DNA of 64,000 nt, taken from Cryoendolithus antarcticus. Lineage: Eukaryota > Ascomycota > Dothideomycetes > Cladosporiales > Cladosporiaceae. The translations under genes were made by a program, and so were the position numbers. Positions 42,100-52,562 of the stretch are shown piece after piece. Below the pieces are notes generated by a model that had not been told where the DNA came from, did not search any database, and was given only the letters and a program-made list of their open reading frames with translations. The stretch lies in contig NAJO01000070.1 of assembly GCA_002077065.1 (NCBI GenBank), positions 62,001 to 126,000 on the forward strand, in the 5' to 3' direction. Positions within the stretch are counted from its first letter, which is position 1, and every line of letters begins with the position of its first letter.

Positions 42100-43600
42100 A
42101 TAATTACCTTCCCCCTTCCTATAATAATATAGCTTATCTCTAGTCTAAGTACTACCCTAAAGAAGGTTTTAACTACCTATCGCTATACGGTGCCTATATC
42201 TACTATCCGGTCTATATAAAGTTTAATCCGATACTACTAGCGAATAATACTAGACCTCTACCGCCCTATATCGGTAATAACGAAGTAGCCGTTAGTATAT
42301 AGCGAACCGTACTACGAATCGGTAGTAGTAACCTAGCTACTACTACGTAGCTAGTTATAGTATAGCTCGTTATAAGTCTATATAGTATGCTCGCTCTACC
42401 CGTAGCGAAACTAATAGCGAACCTAGCACGAATCGAACGCTCCTAGCTAGAGCGGAATACGCGCCTTTCTATCCCTTCCTAATCGATAGACTATTAAGGC
42501 TATACGCGTTACCGCCTTTAATTAACGCCGTGCTACGTACGCCGGCGCCGGTACTATTATAGCTCGTCGTACCGCTTAAGCCGCATAAGGCTATCCTCTA
42601 CTAAATAGCGGTACTATAAGACCTATAAAGGTAGAGCTATTTCGCTATAAAGTTGCCGTATATACGTAGTACGTCTATACGAACATAGACGGTACTAAGG
42701 AGCTCTACGAGGAGATCTTCTCTACTAAATAGAAGGATACCTTTACTACTAATACGTACGGAGCGTCTAGGCTCTCTCTTATCGACTTTATCCTTAGTCG
42801 TAGGCCGAGGAGATTAGGCCTTAACGTCTACAGCTTTACCGACTACGTTAAGTACTAGTTCTACGATTATCGGTTTAGCGATAGCTACTTCCCTACGCCG
42901 ATATCCTTCTAGGAGAACGAGGATCTAACGTAAGCGTAGGCGAAGTTCGATTCGTATAGGTAGCACGGTAAGGTAATAGGTATTATCGTTCGGTAGAAAG
43001 GCGTACCTATTAAATCGTTACCTACTTCGTAACTAGATTCGCTAACTCCGTAGAAGCCGTCTAAGAAGCTAGCGAAGGGTAAAGACAATTCGCTACTAGA
43101 TTCGCTAACTCCGTAGAAGCCGTTAAAGAAGCTAGCGAAGGGTAAGGACGATTCGCTACGGGATTCGCTAGCCGCGGCTTTAATACTTAAGAAGAAGCCT
43201 TCTACGAAGAAGCCTACGCGTAAGCGTAGTAAGCCGATACCGTAGAAAGATAACGACGACGACGATACTCTATTCGTAAAGCGCATTAAGCCGGAGCCTA
43301 TATTCTCGACGCCTAAGATTAACCCTATAAAGCCTCCTACCTTTATTAACCTCGATACGCCGCTACCCCTTTATCCGTTATCGAGGCGTAGCTCTACGGA
43401 GCTAAGCGAGATTAATAAAGAGGAGTTTAAGGCAAGTTACGATTCTAGTATCGAACCCTACCGCGAATCGGATACTACCGACGTAGAGCTAGACGAGGAT
43501 TTAGATAAGGAGCTTCCGGATAACCCCGTTTAGATGCCGCCGTAGCCTTAGAAGCGTATTATCGCGCCTTCGGATAGGGAGTTAAGGGGGAGGAAGTAAT
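42100..43600 (+). pseudogene. Transposon block B, RIP-destroyed coding region
   Basis: A frame readable from about 42,640 to 43,600 with TAG/TAA interruptions. The first part (to about 42,900) looks globular and Tyr/Phe-rich. The second part is Lys/Pro/Ser-rich with a run of Asp, and contains two tandem 63-bp units. The region 42,100-42,640 is of the same composition but I cannot hold one frame. No family recognised; it may encode a DNA-binding or nuclear accessory protein. Confidence 0.4.
43032..43157 (+). repeat. Two tandem 63-bp units in transposon block B
   Basis: Copies at 43032-43094 and 43095-43157 are nearly identical and 21 codons long, so they keep frame. Each contains ATTCGCTAACTCCGTAG and AGCTAGCGAAGGG. 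Confidence 0.85.
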
Positions 43601-43929
43601 TAGTAATAGATCTATAAGAGCGGCGGTTTAAGAAGGGTATAAGGTATAGTATACGGACATTTAATTTATAGTATCGATTCGTTACTAGTTCGCTAGGAAT
43701 TCGTAATACTTCTCGTTAGTACGGTAAGTCGTATATAGTTACGGTCGTTATTTCCTTATATTTATACGTACGAATTTATAGCGAATCTTACTTAGCTATC
43801 TCTTTGTTCTTTACTTCCTTTAATCTATACCTACTACCTTCCGCTTATATCTATTGTATCGTCCTTCTACGCCTTTATAGCCTTATTATACTCTCCGTAT
43901 TATCGTATTAATATCCTTATTATCTACTA

Positions 43930-45120
43930 TAGACGCCGCCGCTATAGATATAGAGCTAACCTACGTATAGCATAATACCTACGTTAACTTATAAGTTACT
44001 TATAGCGCCCTAGAGCTTAATTCGCTACTAATTCGCTATAGTATCTATTTATTTCGTAGGCTAGAGACGACCGATACGACCGCCTTCTTCTATTAGTTAG
44101 TTTAGACCTAGTAGGATAAGTAATAGGCTCTTCTTAACGTAGAGGGAGATATAGATATAGAGAAGAAAGCCCTAAATAATATACGTAATTTTAACGCCGC
44201 TAGGTTAATTATAGAAACTAAGAGGGGAATAGATACGCCGAGCCCTTATAAGGAGTATACGAAGAAGGGCGAGACTTATAGGGTATAGAAGGATAAGGAC
44301 GAGGTATACGCGTACTATAAGCGCTATCGTAAGAGTAATTATAGGGCTTATATAAAGCTAGTCGTTAATACGGAGATAAGTAGAATAGAGGAGGGTAGTA
44401 GATAGGCGGTAGATCTTACTACGGCGCGAGTAGAGCTAGACGTAATCGCTTTAGAGGTAATTAGAGACATTAAATCGGTACGTATAGATACGTATAGTAC
44501 TCTAGCCGATATAGGTAGCGAAGCGGCTAACTAGGTTACCGACGTACTTAGTATAGCGAAGGATTATATCGTAGACTACGGTAACGGAGCGATAAGTTTA
44601 ATTAGGGACTACTACGTTAAGGCGAATAAGACGTTTAAGGCGGCTATTAGCGAATCGATATAGAAGTCTAACGAACGCTTTAGCGAAACGGTAAATAAGT
44701 AGATAGAGATTCTAAGCTAGGTAGTGCCGGTTACGAAGGAGTCTAATAGCGAATCGATAGATCGGCTTAGCGAAGCCTATAGCGAATCGATTAAGCGGCT
44801 ATAGGGTGTAACTAGTAAAGCGGTAGCGAATCTAGAGAAGGCGTTTAGCGATGCGTAGAATCGTATTCACGAATCTAGCCGCGAAGTAGAGTAGAGATTC
44901 GTAGGGGTAGCGGCGAAGAAGCCGTAAGCATAGTAGGGGTCTAGCGAAGTAAGCGAAAAGATATTTAAGGCGTTAGTATTAAAGGTGCAGGAGATAGAAA
45001 AGAAGTATAAGAAGGATATAGCGGCGTTAGAAGAGGCTAATTAGAGCCTTAAAGGCGAGTTATATATGGCACGATAGGAGATAGAGATGTTAAAGAGCTC
45101 GGTAGTTAGCGAAGCGACTA
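43930..45120 (+). pseudogene. Transposon block A2, second copy of A1, RIP-destroyed
   Basis: Same strand and order as A1, sharing long runs such as CTTATAGCGCCCTAGA and GTAGAGGGAG at a fixed 5,358-bp offset. It is clearly diverged (roughly two thirds identical by eye). It has the same Ser-Glu-rich repeating units (AGCGAATCGAT) and ends just before the right inverted repeat. The copies may have duplicated before RIP; many differences are not C-to-T or G-to-A, so they are old paralogues. Confidence 0.6.
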
Positions 45121-45181
45121 GTTAGATAGGCGAATACACGGCGAATTGGTCGTATATAGTGCTGCAAATACACGAAGTTAA

Positions 45182-45237
45182 GGAACTCAGAACTCAACTT
45201 TAGGATTAGCCTAATTGGTACTACTAATTAACCGTCC
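45182..45237 (-). repeat. Right terminal inverted repeat
   Basis: 56 bp, the reverse complement of the left end except at four positions. Each differing position is a CpA or TpG in the left copy and TpA here. Followed by TGC at 45238-45240. Confidence 0.95.
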
Positions 45238-45669
45238 TGCGCCGGGTGCCACGTGCACGTAGCGTATTGCGGGGGATGTTTCGTCTTGAAGTCACTTCAT
45301 TGACAGAACATGTTCGTTACTCATGGGTAAGTGGAAAATACAATTACCGATTAAGACAGACCGGCGAATGAATGAACCATGCGCTTGGTTAGGTGTTCAC
45401 AGCAGCAGCAATAGACACAGCTAAGCACCGCCGGCAGTGCTGATATCGAGTGCCGGCGAGCTTATCACTACCTACAGCCACACGATTTGGCCCTTATCTA
45501 CAATGCAATGTCACACCCAAACAGGTAGGGCGAGGCGAATGTGGTTGCAGCTCTGGGCATGCATATGTATGCGGCTGTCCGCATCGCCTCGTGATGTTGC
45601 TCTTATCCTGCTTACTCTCTTTCGAGGATCTCATATTGTCTCTTGAGCGCGTTTGAAAGGGTCGCAAAC
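45238..45669. other. Intergenic stretch between transposon and permease
   Basis: About 430 bp with normal CpA/TpG, so RIP did not leak past the transposon end. It presumably holds the permease promoter. Confidence 0.4.
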
Positions 45670-47695
45670 ATGGCTGAGACTGACGTGAGCTCAACCGAGA
45701 AGCGCAGGGTATCCCAGACTGCTGTCGAAAGCGGTCTGGCTGGCGAGGATGACGCTGCTATGCTGTGAGTCCAGTCTTGGAGGAGATTCTTGGGCTCATA
45801 CTGAGACATTGTAGTGCAAAGCTTGGCTACAAGCAGGAGCTTCGACGCAACTTCACGATGCTTGAGGTCTTCGGCATTGCGTTCAGTATCATGGGCTTGC
45901 TCCCATCCATCGCGAGTACTCTAGCGTACTCAATCCCTGCCGGTCCAGCTGGCTTAGTCTGGGGCTGGTTCCTTGCATCGATGTTCATCTTCTTTGTCGG
46001 GCTGGCGATGGCAGATCTCGGTATGTTGTAGCTATGAGCCTACCTCAGATCTCCATTGACGTTCCATTAGGCTCTGCAATGCCAACTTCGGGTGGTTTGT
46101 ACTGGTGAGTGATGCACGCCTCCTTTCCAGTGACCCAGTGCTGACTTTAGGTTAGGTGGACACACTTCTTCGCCTCGCCCAAGTCTCGCAACGCCCTGTC
46201 CTTCTTAGTCGGCTACAGCAACACCCTCGGTCTCGTCGGCGGCCTCTGCTCAATCGACTACGGTTTCTCCCTCATGTTCCTCAGCGTCATCGTTATCGCC
46301 AAAGATGGCGAATGGGCGCCTTCTAGCGGCGTGGTCTACGCCGTCTTCCTCGCTTGTGTACTCTGCCATGGTATTTTGGCGAGCTCCGTCAGCAAGTCGA
46401 TGGGCAAGCTGCAGACCGTCTTTGTGGCGATGAACTTCATTCTCATCTTCGCTACGATCATTGCGTTACCGATCGGCAGGGCAGGACAGCGGAATGACGC
46501 AAAATACATCTTTGCTACTACTGGAAATCTGACGACGTGGCCCACTGGATGGGCATTTATGATTTCGTGGCTCTCGCCGATCTGGACTATTGGTATGTCA
46601 TGTTGTCGATGTGAGAGTATGGAAATGGTAGAGCTGACAGTCTTCTCACAGGTGCGTTCGATAGCTGCGTGTAAGTATCGACGCACAACATCATACCTTT
46701 GTCTCGCTCGAGAGCACTTGAGAAGCTTCAGACTGACACGATTTTGCTAGACACATGTCCGAAGAAGCCGCCAACGCCACCAAAGCCGTGCCCTACGGTA
46801 TCTTGATGTCGATTGGCAGCTGCTGGCTGTTTGGCTGGATCCTGTGCATCGTCATCGCGGCTTGCATGTCGCAAGACCTCGAGAGTCTTCTCGGCAGCTC
46901 TTTCGGTCAGCCAATGGCTCAGATCTACTACGACGCGCTCGGCAAGCGCGGTGCCATTGGCATGATGACTCTGCTCTTCATCGTGCAGTTCCTCATGGGT
47001 CTGAGCATCACGGTAGCTGCGAGTCGCCAGACTTGGGCGTTCTCTCGTGACGGTGCACTGCCGTTCAGCAGGTACATCCGCATCATCAACCAGAAGCTCG
47101 GCTTCATACCTTTCAACGCTGTCTGGTTCTGCGTCATCCTTGCAGCACTGCTTGGTCTTCTCACGCTCATTGGTCCAGCAGCCGCAAGCGCCGTCTTCAG
47201 TCTCGCAGTCGCTGGCAATGATGTAGCCTGGGGTGTACCGATCCTCGCTCGCGTGGTCTGGGGCCAGAAGAAGTTCGTGCCTGGACCGTTCTACACTGGC
47301 CGACTCAGCATACCCATCGCTTGGATTGCGATCATCTTCTTGTGCTTTGGAATCGTACTGAGCATGTTCCCCACTACTGGGCCGAACCCTACTTCGGAGT
47401 CGATGAACTACACGGTTGTGATCAACATGGGAGTATGGGGTGGAGCGTTGGCGTACTATTATCTGGACGCCCGGAAGTGGTGAGCCGCTTCGATGAGACT
47501 CGATCTGGCCTCGTACTGACATGTAGCAGGTTCACGGGCCCAAAGATCACGCTCAGCGCGGATGAGCTGACTGAGGAGCAAGAGCGGGCGCTTGCAGAGG
47601 AAGGGCTGGTCATCGATGTTGCTGGGCAGAGTGATAGTCTGGGAGGGCATAGCGGAGATCATGAGAAGAAAGATATTGAGAAAGCATCGTCCTAA
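45670..47695 (+). CDS. APC-superfamily amino acid / GABA / choline-type permease
   Basis: Seven exons: 45670-45764, 45815-46020, 46071-46104, 46156-46592, 46652-46670, 46751-47479 and 47530-47695; 561 residues. Exons 3 and 5 are only 34 and 19 bp. After a hydrophilic N-terminus come 12 predicted membrane segments. Family motifs include LRRNFTMLEVFGIAFSIMG at TM1, SAMPTSGGLYWW across introns 2-4 and GAFDSCVHMSEEAANATKAV at TM6-7. These mark the fungal GABA/choline/amino-acid permease group (Uga4/Hnm1-like) of plasma-membrane importers. The exact substrate cannot be told. The C-terminal tail is acidic and probably cytosolic. Its start is 432 bp from the transposon right end. Confidence 0.88.
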
Positions 47696-48014
47696 TGATG
47701 CTAGAAAAGGGAGAAGGAGGCAGGGTCCAGTAGCAACACGATAGAATTATCAAGTGTATTGAGAGGTATCATTGAGCCTATATTGCACCTTCGTTCACCC
47801 ATTGCACTGCTGTTTACAAGCCGACCACTGAGATGCCATCTTTCTTCCTGGGATTCTGCATGTCATCAGTACCCCGATACTTGAGTGAAGTTCCAATGGC
47901 ATCTCTGAGCATTTGATGTGTGCCGATCTCGGCCACTCCAACGTCACTTCCTCCAGAAATTCGACAACGGCTAAGAGTGAACACCCTTAAGCCGAATAGC
48001 AATATATTGGAACG
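47696..48014. other. Intergenic stretch, permease to IPMDH
   Basis: About 320 bp. I looked for Leu3-type (CCGG..CCGG) and Gcn4/Cpc1-type (TGACTC) sites and saw none. Confidence 0.4.
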
Positions 48015-49391
48015 ATGCCGGAATATAACATTGTAGTGTTTGGTGGTGAGTACAGTTCAACCGCATTATATCATAGTAGATCGTGCTAACGATCATCTTC
48101 CAGGCGACCACTGCGGACCTGAGGTGGGCAACGCCAAGATTTCGATGTCCAAACGATCGAAGAGCTAACAGAGAGATGTGAAAGGTCACAGCAGAGGGCG
48201 TCAAGGTAGGCGATTCGATCCCTAAGAGACGAGATTTATACTTATAATTCTTTCAGATCCTCAAAGTGATCGACAAACACACCGACCTCACATTCAAGTT
48301 CGATGAGCAGCTCCTTGGTGGTGTATGGCGATCCCTCGGCAACGTTATAATGGTTTCGGTACTGAGGCAGATATAGGCCTCCATCGACGCCCACGGCATC
48401 CCCCTAACAGATACCGCCCTCAATGCCGCCAAATCCGCCGACGCCATCCTTCTCGGTGCTATCGGCGGCCCAAAATGGGGCACCGCTGCAGTCCGCCCCG
48501 AGCAAGGCATCCTCGCCCTCCGAAAGGAACTCGGCACCTACGGCAACTTGCGCCCGTGTTTCTTCGCCTCTGAATCCTTGGTCGATAGCTCGCCGCTTAA
48601 AGCCGAAGTCTGTAGAGGGGTAGATTTCATGATCGTGCGTGAGCTGACCGGAGGAATCTATTTCGGCGACCGGATTGAAGATGACCAAGGCAAGGGATTC
48701 GCGGAGGACAGAGAACCGTATCACGCTTTCGAAATCGAGCGCGTCACTCGCCTCGCTGCTCAGCTGGCCCTGGCCCGGTCGCCACCTTCCAAGGTGTGGT
48801 CTCTGGACAAGGCGAACGTCCTCGCCACTTCGCGGCTCTGGCGAAAGACCTTCACGCGCGTGATGGAGACCGAGTTCCCGCAGCTGGAGTTCGGCCATCA
48901 TCTCATCGACAGCGCGGCGATGCTTATGGTCAAGAACCCGAGGGCGCTGAACGGCGTGATCGTCACTAGTAATTTGTTCGGCGACATTATCAGCGACGAG
49001 GCGTCCGTCATCCCTGGCTCCCTTGGATTGCTTCCCAGCGCGAGTCTGAGTAGCGGTATTGGCGGCGAGGGGAAGTGTAATGGCATCTATGAGCCGATCC
49101 ACGGTACGCCCCGCTGGCCAAAGACCCATGAATTCTTGCTGACCCCACAACGCAGGTTCCGCGCCCGACATCTCCGGCCACAACGCCGTGAACCCCGTTG
49201 CTACGATTCTGAGCGTATCAATGATGCTGCGGTACTCCTTCCAGCAACCAGAGCTGGCCGCGAAAGTCGACGAGGCGGTCAAGAATGTGATCGACCAGGG
49301 TGTGCGAACGAAGGATATCGGCGGAACGGCAGGGACAAAGGAAGTTGGTGACGCGGTGGCGGAGGAGTTGGCGAAGTTGTTGACTAAGTGA
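48015..49391 (+). CDS. leu2: 3-isopropylmalate dehydrogenase (leucine synthesis)
   Basis: Six exons: 48015-48045, 48104-48123, 48185-48205, 48257-48322, 48377-49103 and 49156-49391; 366 residues, the usual length. It oxidises and decarboxylates 3-isopropylmalate with NAD+, the third dedicated step of leucine synthesis. Seen: [15 protein letters not shown] built from tiny exons 1-3, [41 protein letters not shown] and the signature [19 protein letters not shown] with GLLPSASL, then [18 protein letters not shown]. The 5' end is unusually cut up (exons of 31, 20, 21 and 66 bp), but each piece is required to rebuild the conserved N-terminus. Location may be cytosolic; no clear transit peptide. Confidence 0.95.
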
Positions 49392-49831
49392 CAAAGTGAC
49401 AGGAATCGAATGGAGGTGCAGGGGTTGATAGTACAGTGAGGAAACACCCAAGACTACCTTATTACACAGTCGCCCGCATCCGTCTTTCGCCAGGGTATCC
49501 TGCCGCTCATTCCCTATTTGCAATCTCAGCGCAGTAGCCTGCATTATCTCAAGCCGAGTGAACTCGTCGAACTGCCCGCCCTTCGCAAGCCGAACATAGC
49601 CCGTCTCGGACTCTCTCTGTCTCTCAGCGCAGTGACCCGCTCAGGACTCACTTCCCGACTCCCCTCTCTACTCCTTCCACCTTCGCCCAAGTGCCACACA
49701 GCCTCAACGCTCTCCTTCATCGGACTGATCTCTCCCTCCCCACTCACAGGTCTCAGATCAAAATACCCTCCCACGTCAGGAATCTCCAGCTTCTCCGGCG
49801 AGTTCCTGCGCGATGACAGGGAGGCAGGGAT
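49392..49831. other. Convergent 3' region, IPMDH to ELO
   Basis: About 440 bp. Nothing recognised. Confidence 0.4.
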
Positions 49832-52562
49832 TCATTTCTTGCCACCGCCAGGAGGCTTGAACGTCTGCGCTGCGTCCTCGGCGAAGGCGCGCTCGGAGAC
49901 GTCGGCGCCCATGTCGGGTTGCGCGGAGTCGTCGCCGCCTGTCTTGTCGTCGGCGTCCGAGTGGTCGATGTCTATGCCCGATTTACCCATGGCGTCGCTG
50001 TCCTCCTGCTTGGAGCTGGACTTGCCAGAAGGCGAGTCCTTGGAGAGATCAGGTGAGTCTGGCTCCGGGCGCGTGGCTGACGTAGCCTCGAGAGCGGCAT
50101 CTTGGGCTTTCTCGGACTGGTCCCTGGCGGGCACCTTCTTCGTCTCGGCAGTTGGCTTGCCTGACAGCTTCGCAGGTTGCTTCTTGGACGGAGACGAGTT
50201 GTTCGACGACTTTTCGTCCTTCTGATTCTTCCCATCTTTGCCCTGGGCGCCCTTCGAGTCCTTTGCGGAAGGCAGACGTGACGGCGCTGACTTCTTGCTC
50301 GGGGATGCTGGCCGGTCTTGAGACGCTGCTGGCTTCTTGGTGGGAGACGGTGACCTGGACTGGGAGCCTGGAGGCTTCTTGCTGGGCGATGAGGGTCGGG
50401 CAAGAGAGCTTGGGGCAGGAGGGTTCGAGTCAGACCCCGCGTTCGAATCGCCAGTACCTGGGCGGAGAGCCTGACTATCGCCGATGTTGGCATCTTGCTC
50501 GCTCTTGTCCTGAGCTTGAGACTTGTTGTCGCTTGAGCTCGGCTTCTTATCCTTCTCTGAGTCACCTTTGCCCTTGCCTGAGTCTTGCTGGCTGGACTTG
50601 TCGGTGCTGGGCTTACCAGAGTCGGTACCGCCCTTCGATGGCTTCGGGTCCTCGGTAGAGCTCTGTGGCTTGCCGCCGACGTTGTCGTTCGAGAGCTTGC
50701 TTGGCTGCGAATTGCCTGACGGAGCCTGGTTCTCCTTGTCATCGTCTGCCGACTCTTTGCTCTGCCCCTCTTCGCCGGCAGGGTATGAAGGCTTCGAGTC
50801 GTTCTGGTCACCGCCTTGCCCATTCGCACTACCGCTCGTCTCATCATTCGCCTTCTTCGTCGGACTAGAGCGCCTTGGGCTGCCGGCATTGCTGATCGCA
50901 TCCTTCGCTTTATCAAGCTGGTTCTTAGCCTTGCCTTCGAAGCTTTGAACACGCTCACTGACCCTGCGATCTCTGAATGTACCGTCCTTCATCTTCTTTA
51001 CATCCTCGCGCAACTGCTCTTTGCGCCTCTCAATCTCCTCTGCAGTCGCTGGTATCTTGTCTTCAACACTCTCTCCAGCATCCTCAATTGCGTGCTCGGT
51101 ATCTTGCTTGGCCTTGCCCGCGTCTTTGGGGATGCCCCTAGCAGCCTCAGCGATCGAGCTGTTGCGTCGAACACGCGCAACGTAAGCCTTGTAGAAGAAG
51201 CGGAGGAAGAGTACTGTCAGGGGGAGCAGGTATAGGAAGTTCAGGTAGACCGCGAAGGCTTCTCCGGAGGTGTCGATGCAGTTGACCGTCTTGTACTCGG
51301 TGCGGTAACGGGTCTCGTACATTGGCTCGACCGGTGCTTGAGCACGCTCGGCGATGGACTGCTGCTGTGACTTGATCGCATCGGCCACCGGTTGATTGAC
51401 GTTGCGTGCGATGCCAACACGCTCGGCGACTCCTTCCTCGCCAGCAGCGCGCAGCAAATACTTCTTGATGACGGCGGCGAGAGAGGCAGTCGGCGTAGGT
51501 GTGACAGCGACGTGAGAGATCTCGGAGGTTGCTGAGGTGACAGCTGAGGTGATGTGCGACACTACCGAAGCTACTGGTGCGACAACTTGGTACGGCGTCG
51601 TGACCGGGATGTCGTACTTAACGAACAGGTGAATCGCCGCGTAGCTTGCACCGAAGACGAACTGAGCGATCTGCATGGTCGTGAGACTGCGCTTGATACT
51701 CTTACTGACCTTGATGTCGAGCGCGGTCGCGGTAAAGTAGGTGTACTGCGTTATGTTAGCCGTTTGCCCAAGCACCTTCCACACTCCCATAAAGACCTAC
51801 CATGAGAGCATGAATGAAGCTGTTGATGAAGACGAACATCCAGATGGGAGGACTCATGTAGCGAATGCCAGCCCACATGCAGAGCATAGCGCCAGCATGG
51901 TGGTACGTTTGCAGTGTCGGACTCCTCTTGCCCTTGGCAACAATGATGAAGGTATCGAGGATCTCGTAGAACTTGCTCAGGTAGAAGATCCAGCCCCAGA
52001 AGGCAAGTCCCTCATTCCACAGTCTGCCAACATCTGACTCGATTGGCAGACCGAGAGGGCTGGTATGCACAAGCTGATTCTTCGACTCCCAAATGTTGAT
52101 CGTGGAGTTGTATGTCACCGCATCGCCCAGTCCTCGTGGTCCGTGGATCTTGCATAGCGAGTCTGCAACGCCGGCAAGTCCATCGGGGTTGTTCAATCCC
52201 GGCCAAGTATGCACGATCGCTCTGAACATAGCGAAGAAGGTCGCCGCACTGTACAGCGCAAGGACGACATTGTGCACCACGACGAATGCCTTGAAGAACT
52301 TCTGCTTAGCGATCCACCATGGCTGGTTCCCGTGGCGCCTGTTGTAGGCGTTCAGTACGAAGACCGAGGTGACATAGATCAAGGCGAAAGTGACCGGGAC
52401 CTCCCAGCGCATAGCAACATTGTAGAGCCATGTTGTGATGCCGAAGGGAGCGCGAAAGGTCTGCTCTTTCTCCGGTGGAGGAAGTGTCGGTGGGAGATTC
52501 GCTGGTGGGAACTTGAAGAGATGGCGGTCCGGGAGGGTCAGGTAGACTGATGGACCCGACAT
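49832..52562 (-). CDS. ELO-family fatty acid elongase with very long disordered C-terminal tail
   Basis: Two exons on the complement: 51801-52562 and 49832-51745 (intron 51746-51800); 891 residues. Residues 1-330 are an ELO 3-ketoacyl-CoA synthase of the ER: several membrane segments, FYEILDTFIIVAKGK, the catalytic TYHHAGAML His box, then FINSFIHALM spliced to YTYFTATALD and IKRSLTTMQIAQFVFG. Typical elongases end near residue 330-350. Here a further membrane segment (about 460-480, LNFLYLLPLTVLFLRFF) and then about 400 residues of Ser/Lys/Pro/Asp-rich sequence (SPTKKP, SPSKKP repeats) continue in one frame without a stop. The chain-length preference is unknown. Confidence 0.88.

Larger units (their letters stand above)
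38331..45237. mobile_element. RIP-mutated DNA transposon, 6.9 kb, 56-bp terminal inverted repeats
   Basis: The two ends are inverted repeats of 56 bp (52 identical), and TGC flanks both sides, a likely 3-bp target duplication. Between about 38.64 and 45.13 kb CpA and TpG are almost gone and replaced by TpA, while CpG stays abundant: the signature of RIP acting at CpA, not of CpG deamination. Former coding regions are full of TAG/TAA, and TGA hardly occurs. Contents in order: block A1, an integrase-like DDE gene, block B, block A2 (second copy of A1). The superfamily is not clear: long inverted repeats beginning GGACGG with a 3-bp duplication do not fit hAT or Tc1/mariner. The element cannot encode working protein now. 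Confidence 0.9.

Noticed and set aside
42909..43286. 125-codon open frame on the minus strand inside the transposon
   Set aside because: It stays open because RIP creates TAG/TAA mostly in the old coding direction here. It is antisense to the Lys/Pro-rich block B and has no domain.
38581..45120. LTR retrotransposon
   Set aside because: The two A blocks are direct copies, but they carry long decayed coding frames and lie inside inverted termini. No reverse transcriptase or RNase H motif was found.
38331..45237. Starship or giant-cargo element
   Set aside because: Too small, has long inverted repeats and an integrase-like core, and shows no tyrosine-recombinase captain gene at an edge.
48404..49447. 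Long minus-strand open frame opposite isopropylmalate dehydrogenase
   Set aside because: A shadow of the GC-rich coding strand; the sense frame carries every conserved motif of the enzyme.
50420..50430. GGGTTCGAGTC resembling a tRNA B box
   Set aside because: It lies within the elongase coding tail; no A box, no cloverleaf arms and no terminator at proper distances.
49972..50958. Arg/Ser-rich minus-strand frame of about 330 codons in the elongase tail
   Set aside because: A frame-shifted reading of the SPTKKP-type repeats. The elongase frame is continuous with the enzyme and is preferred.
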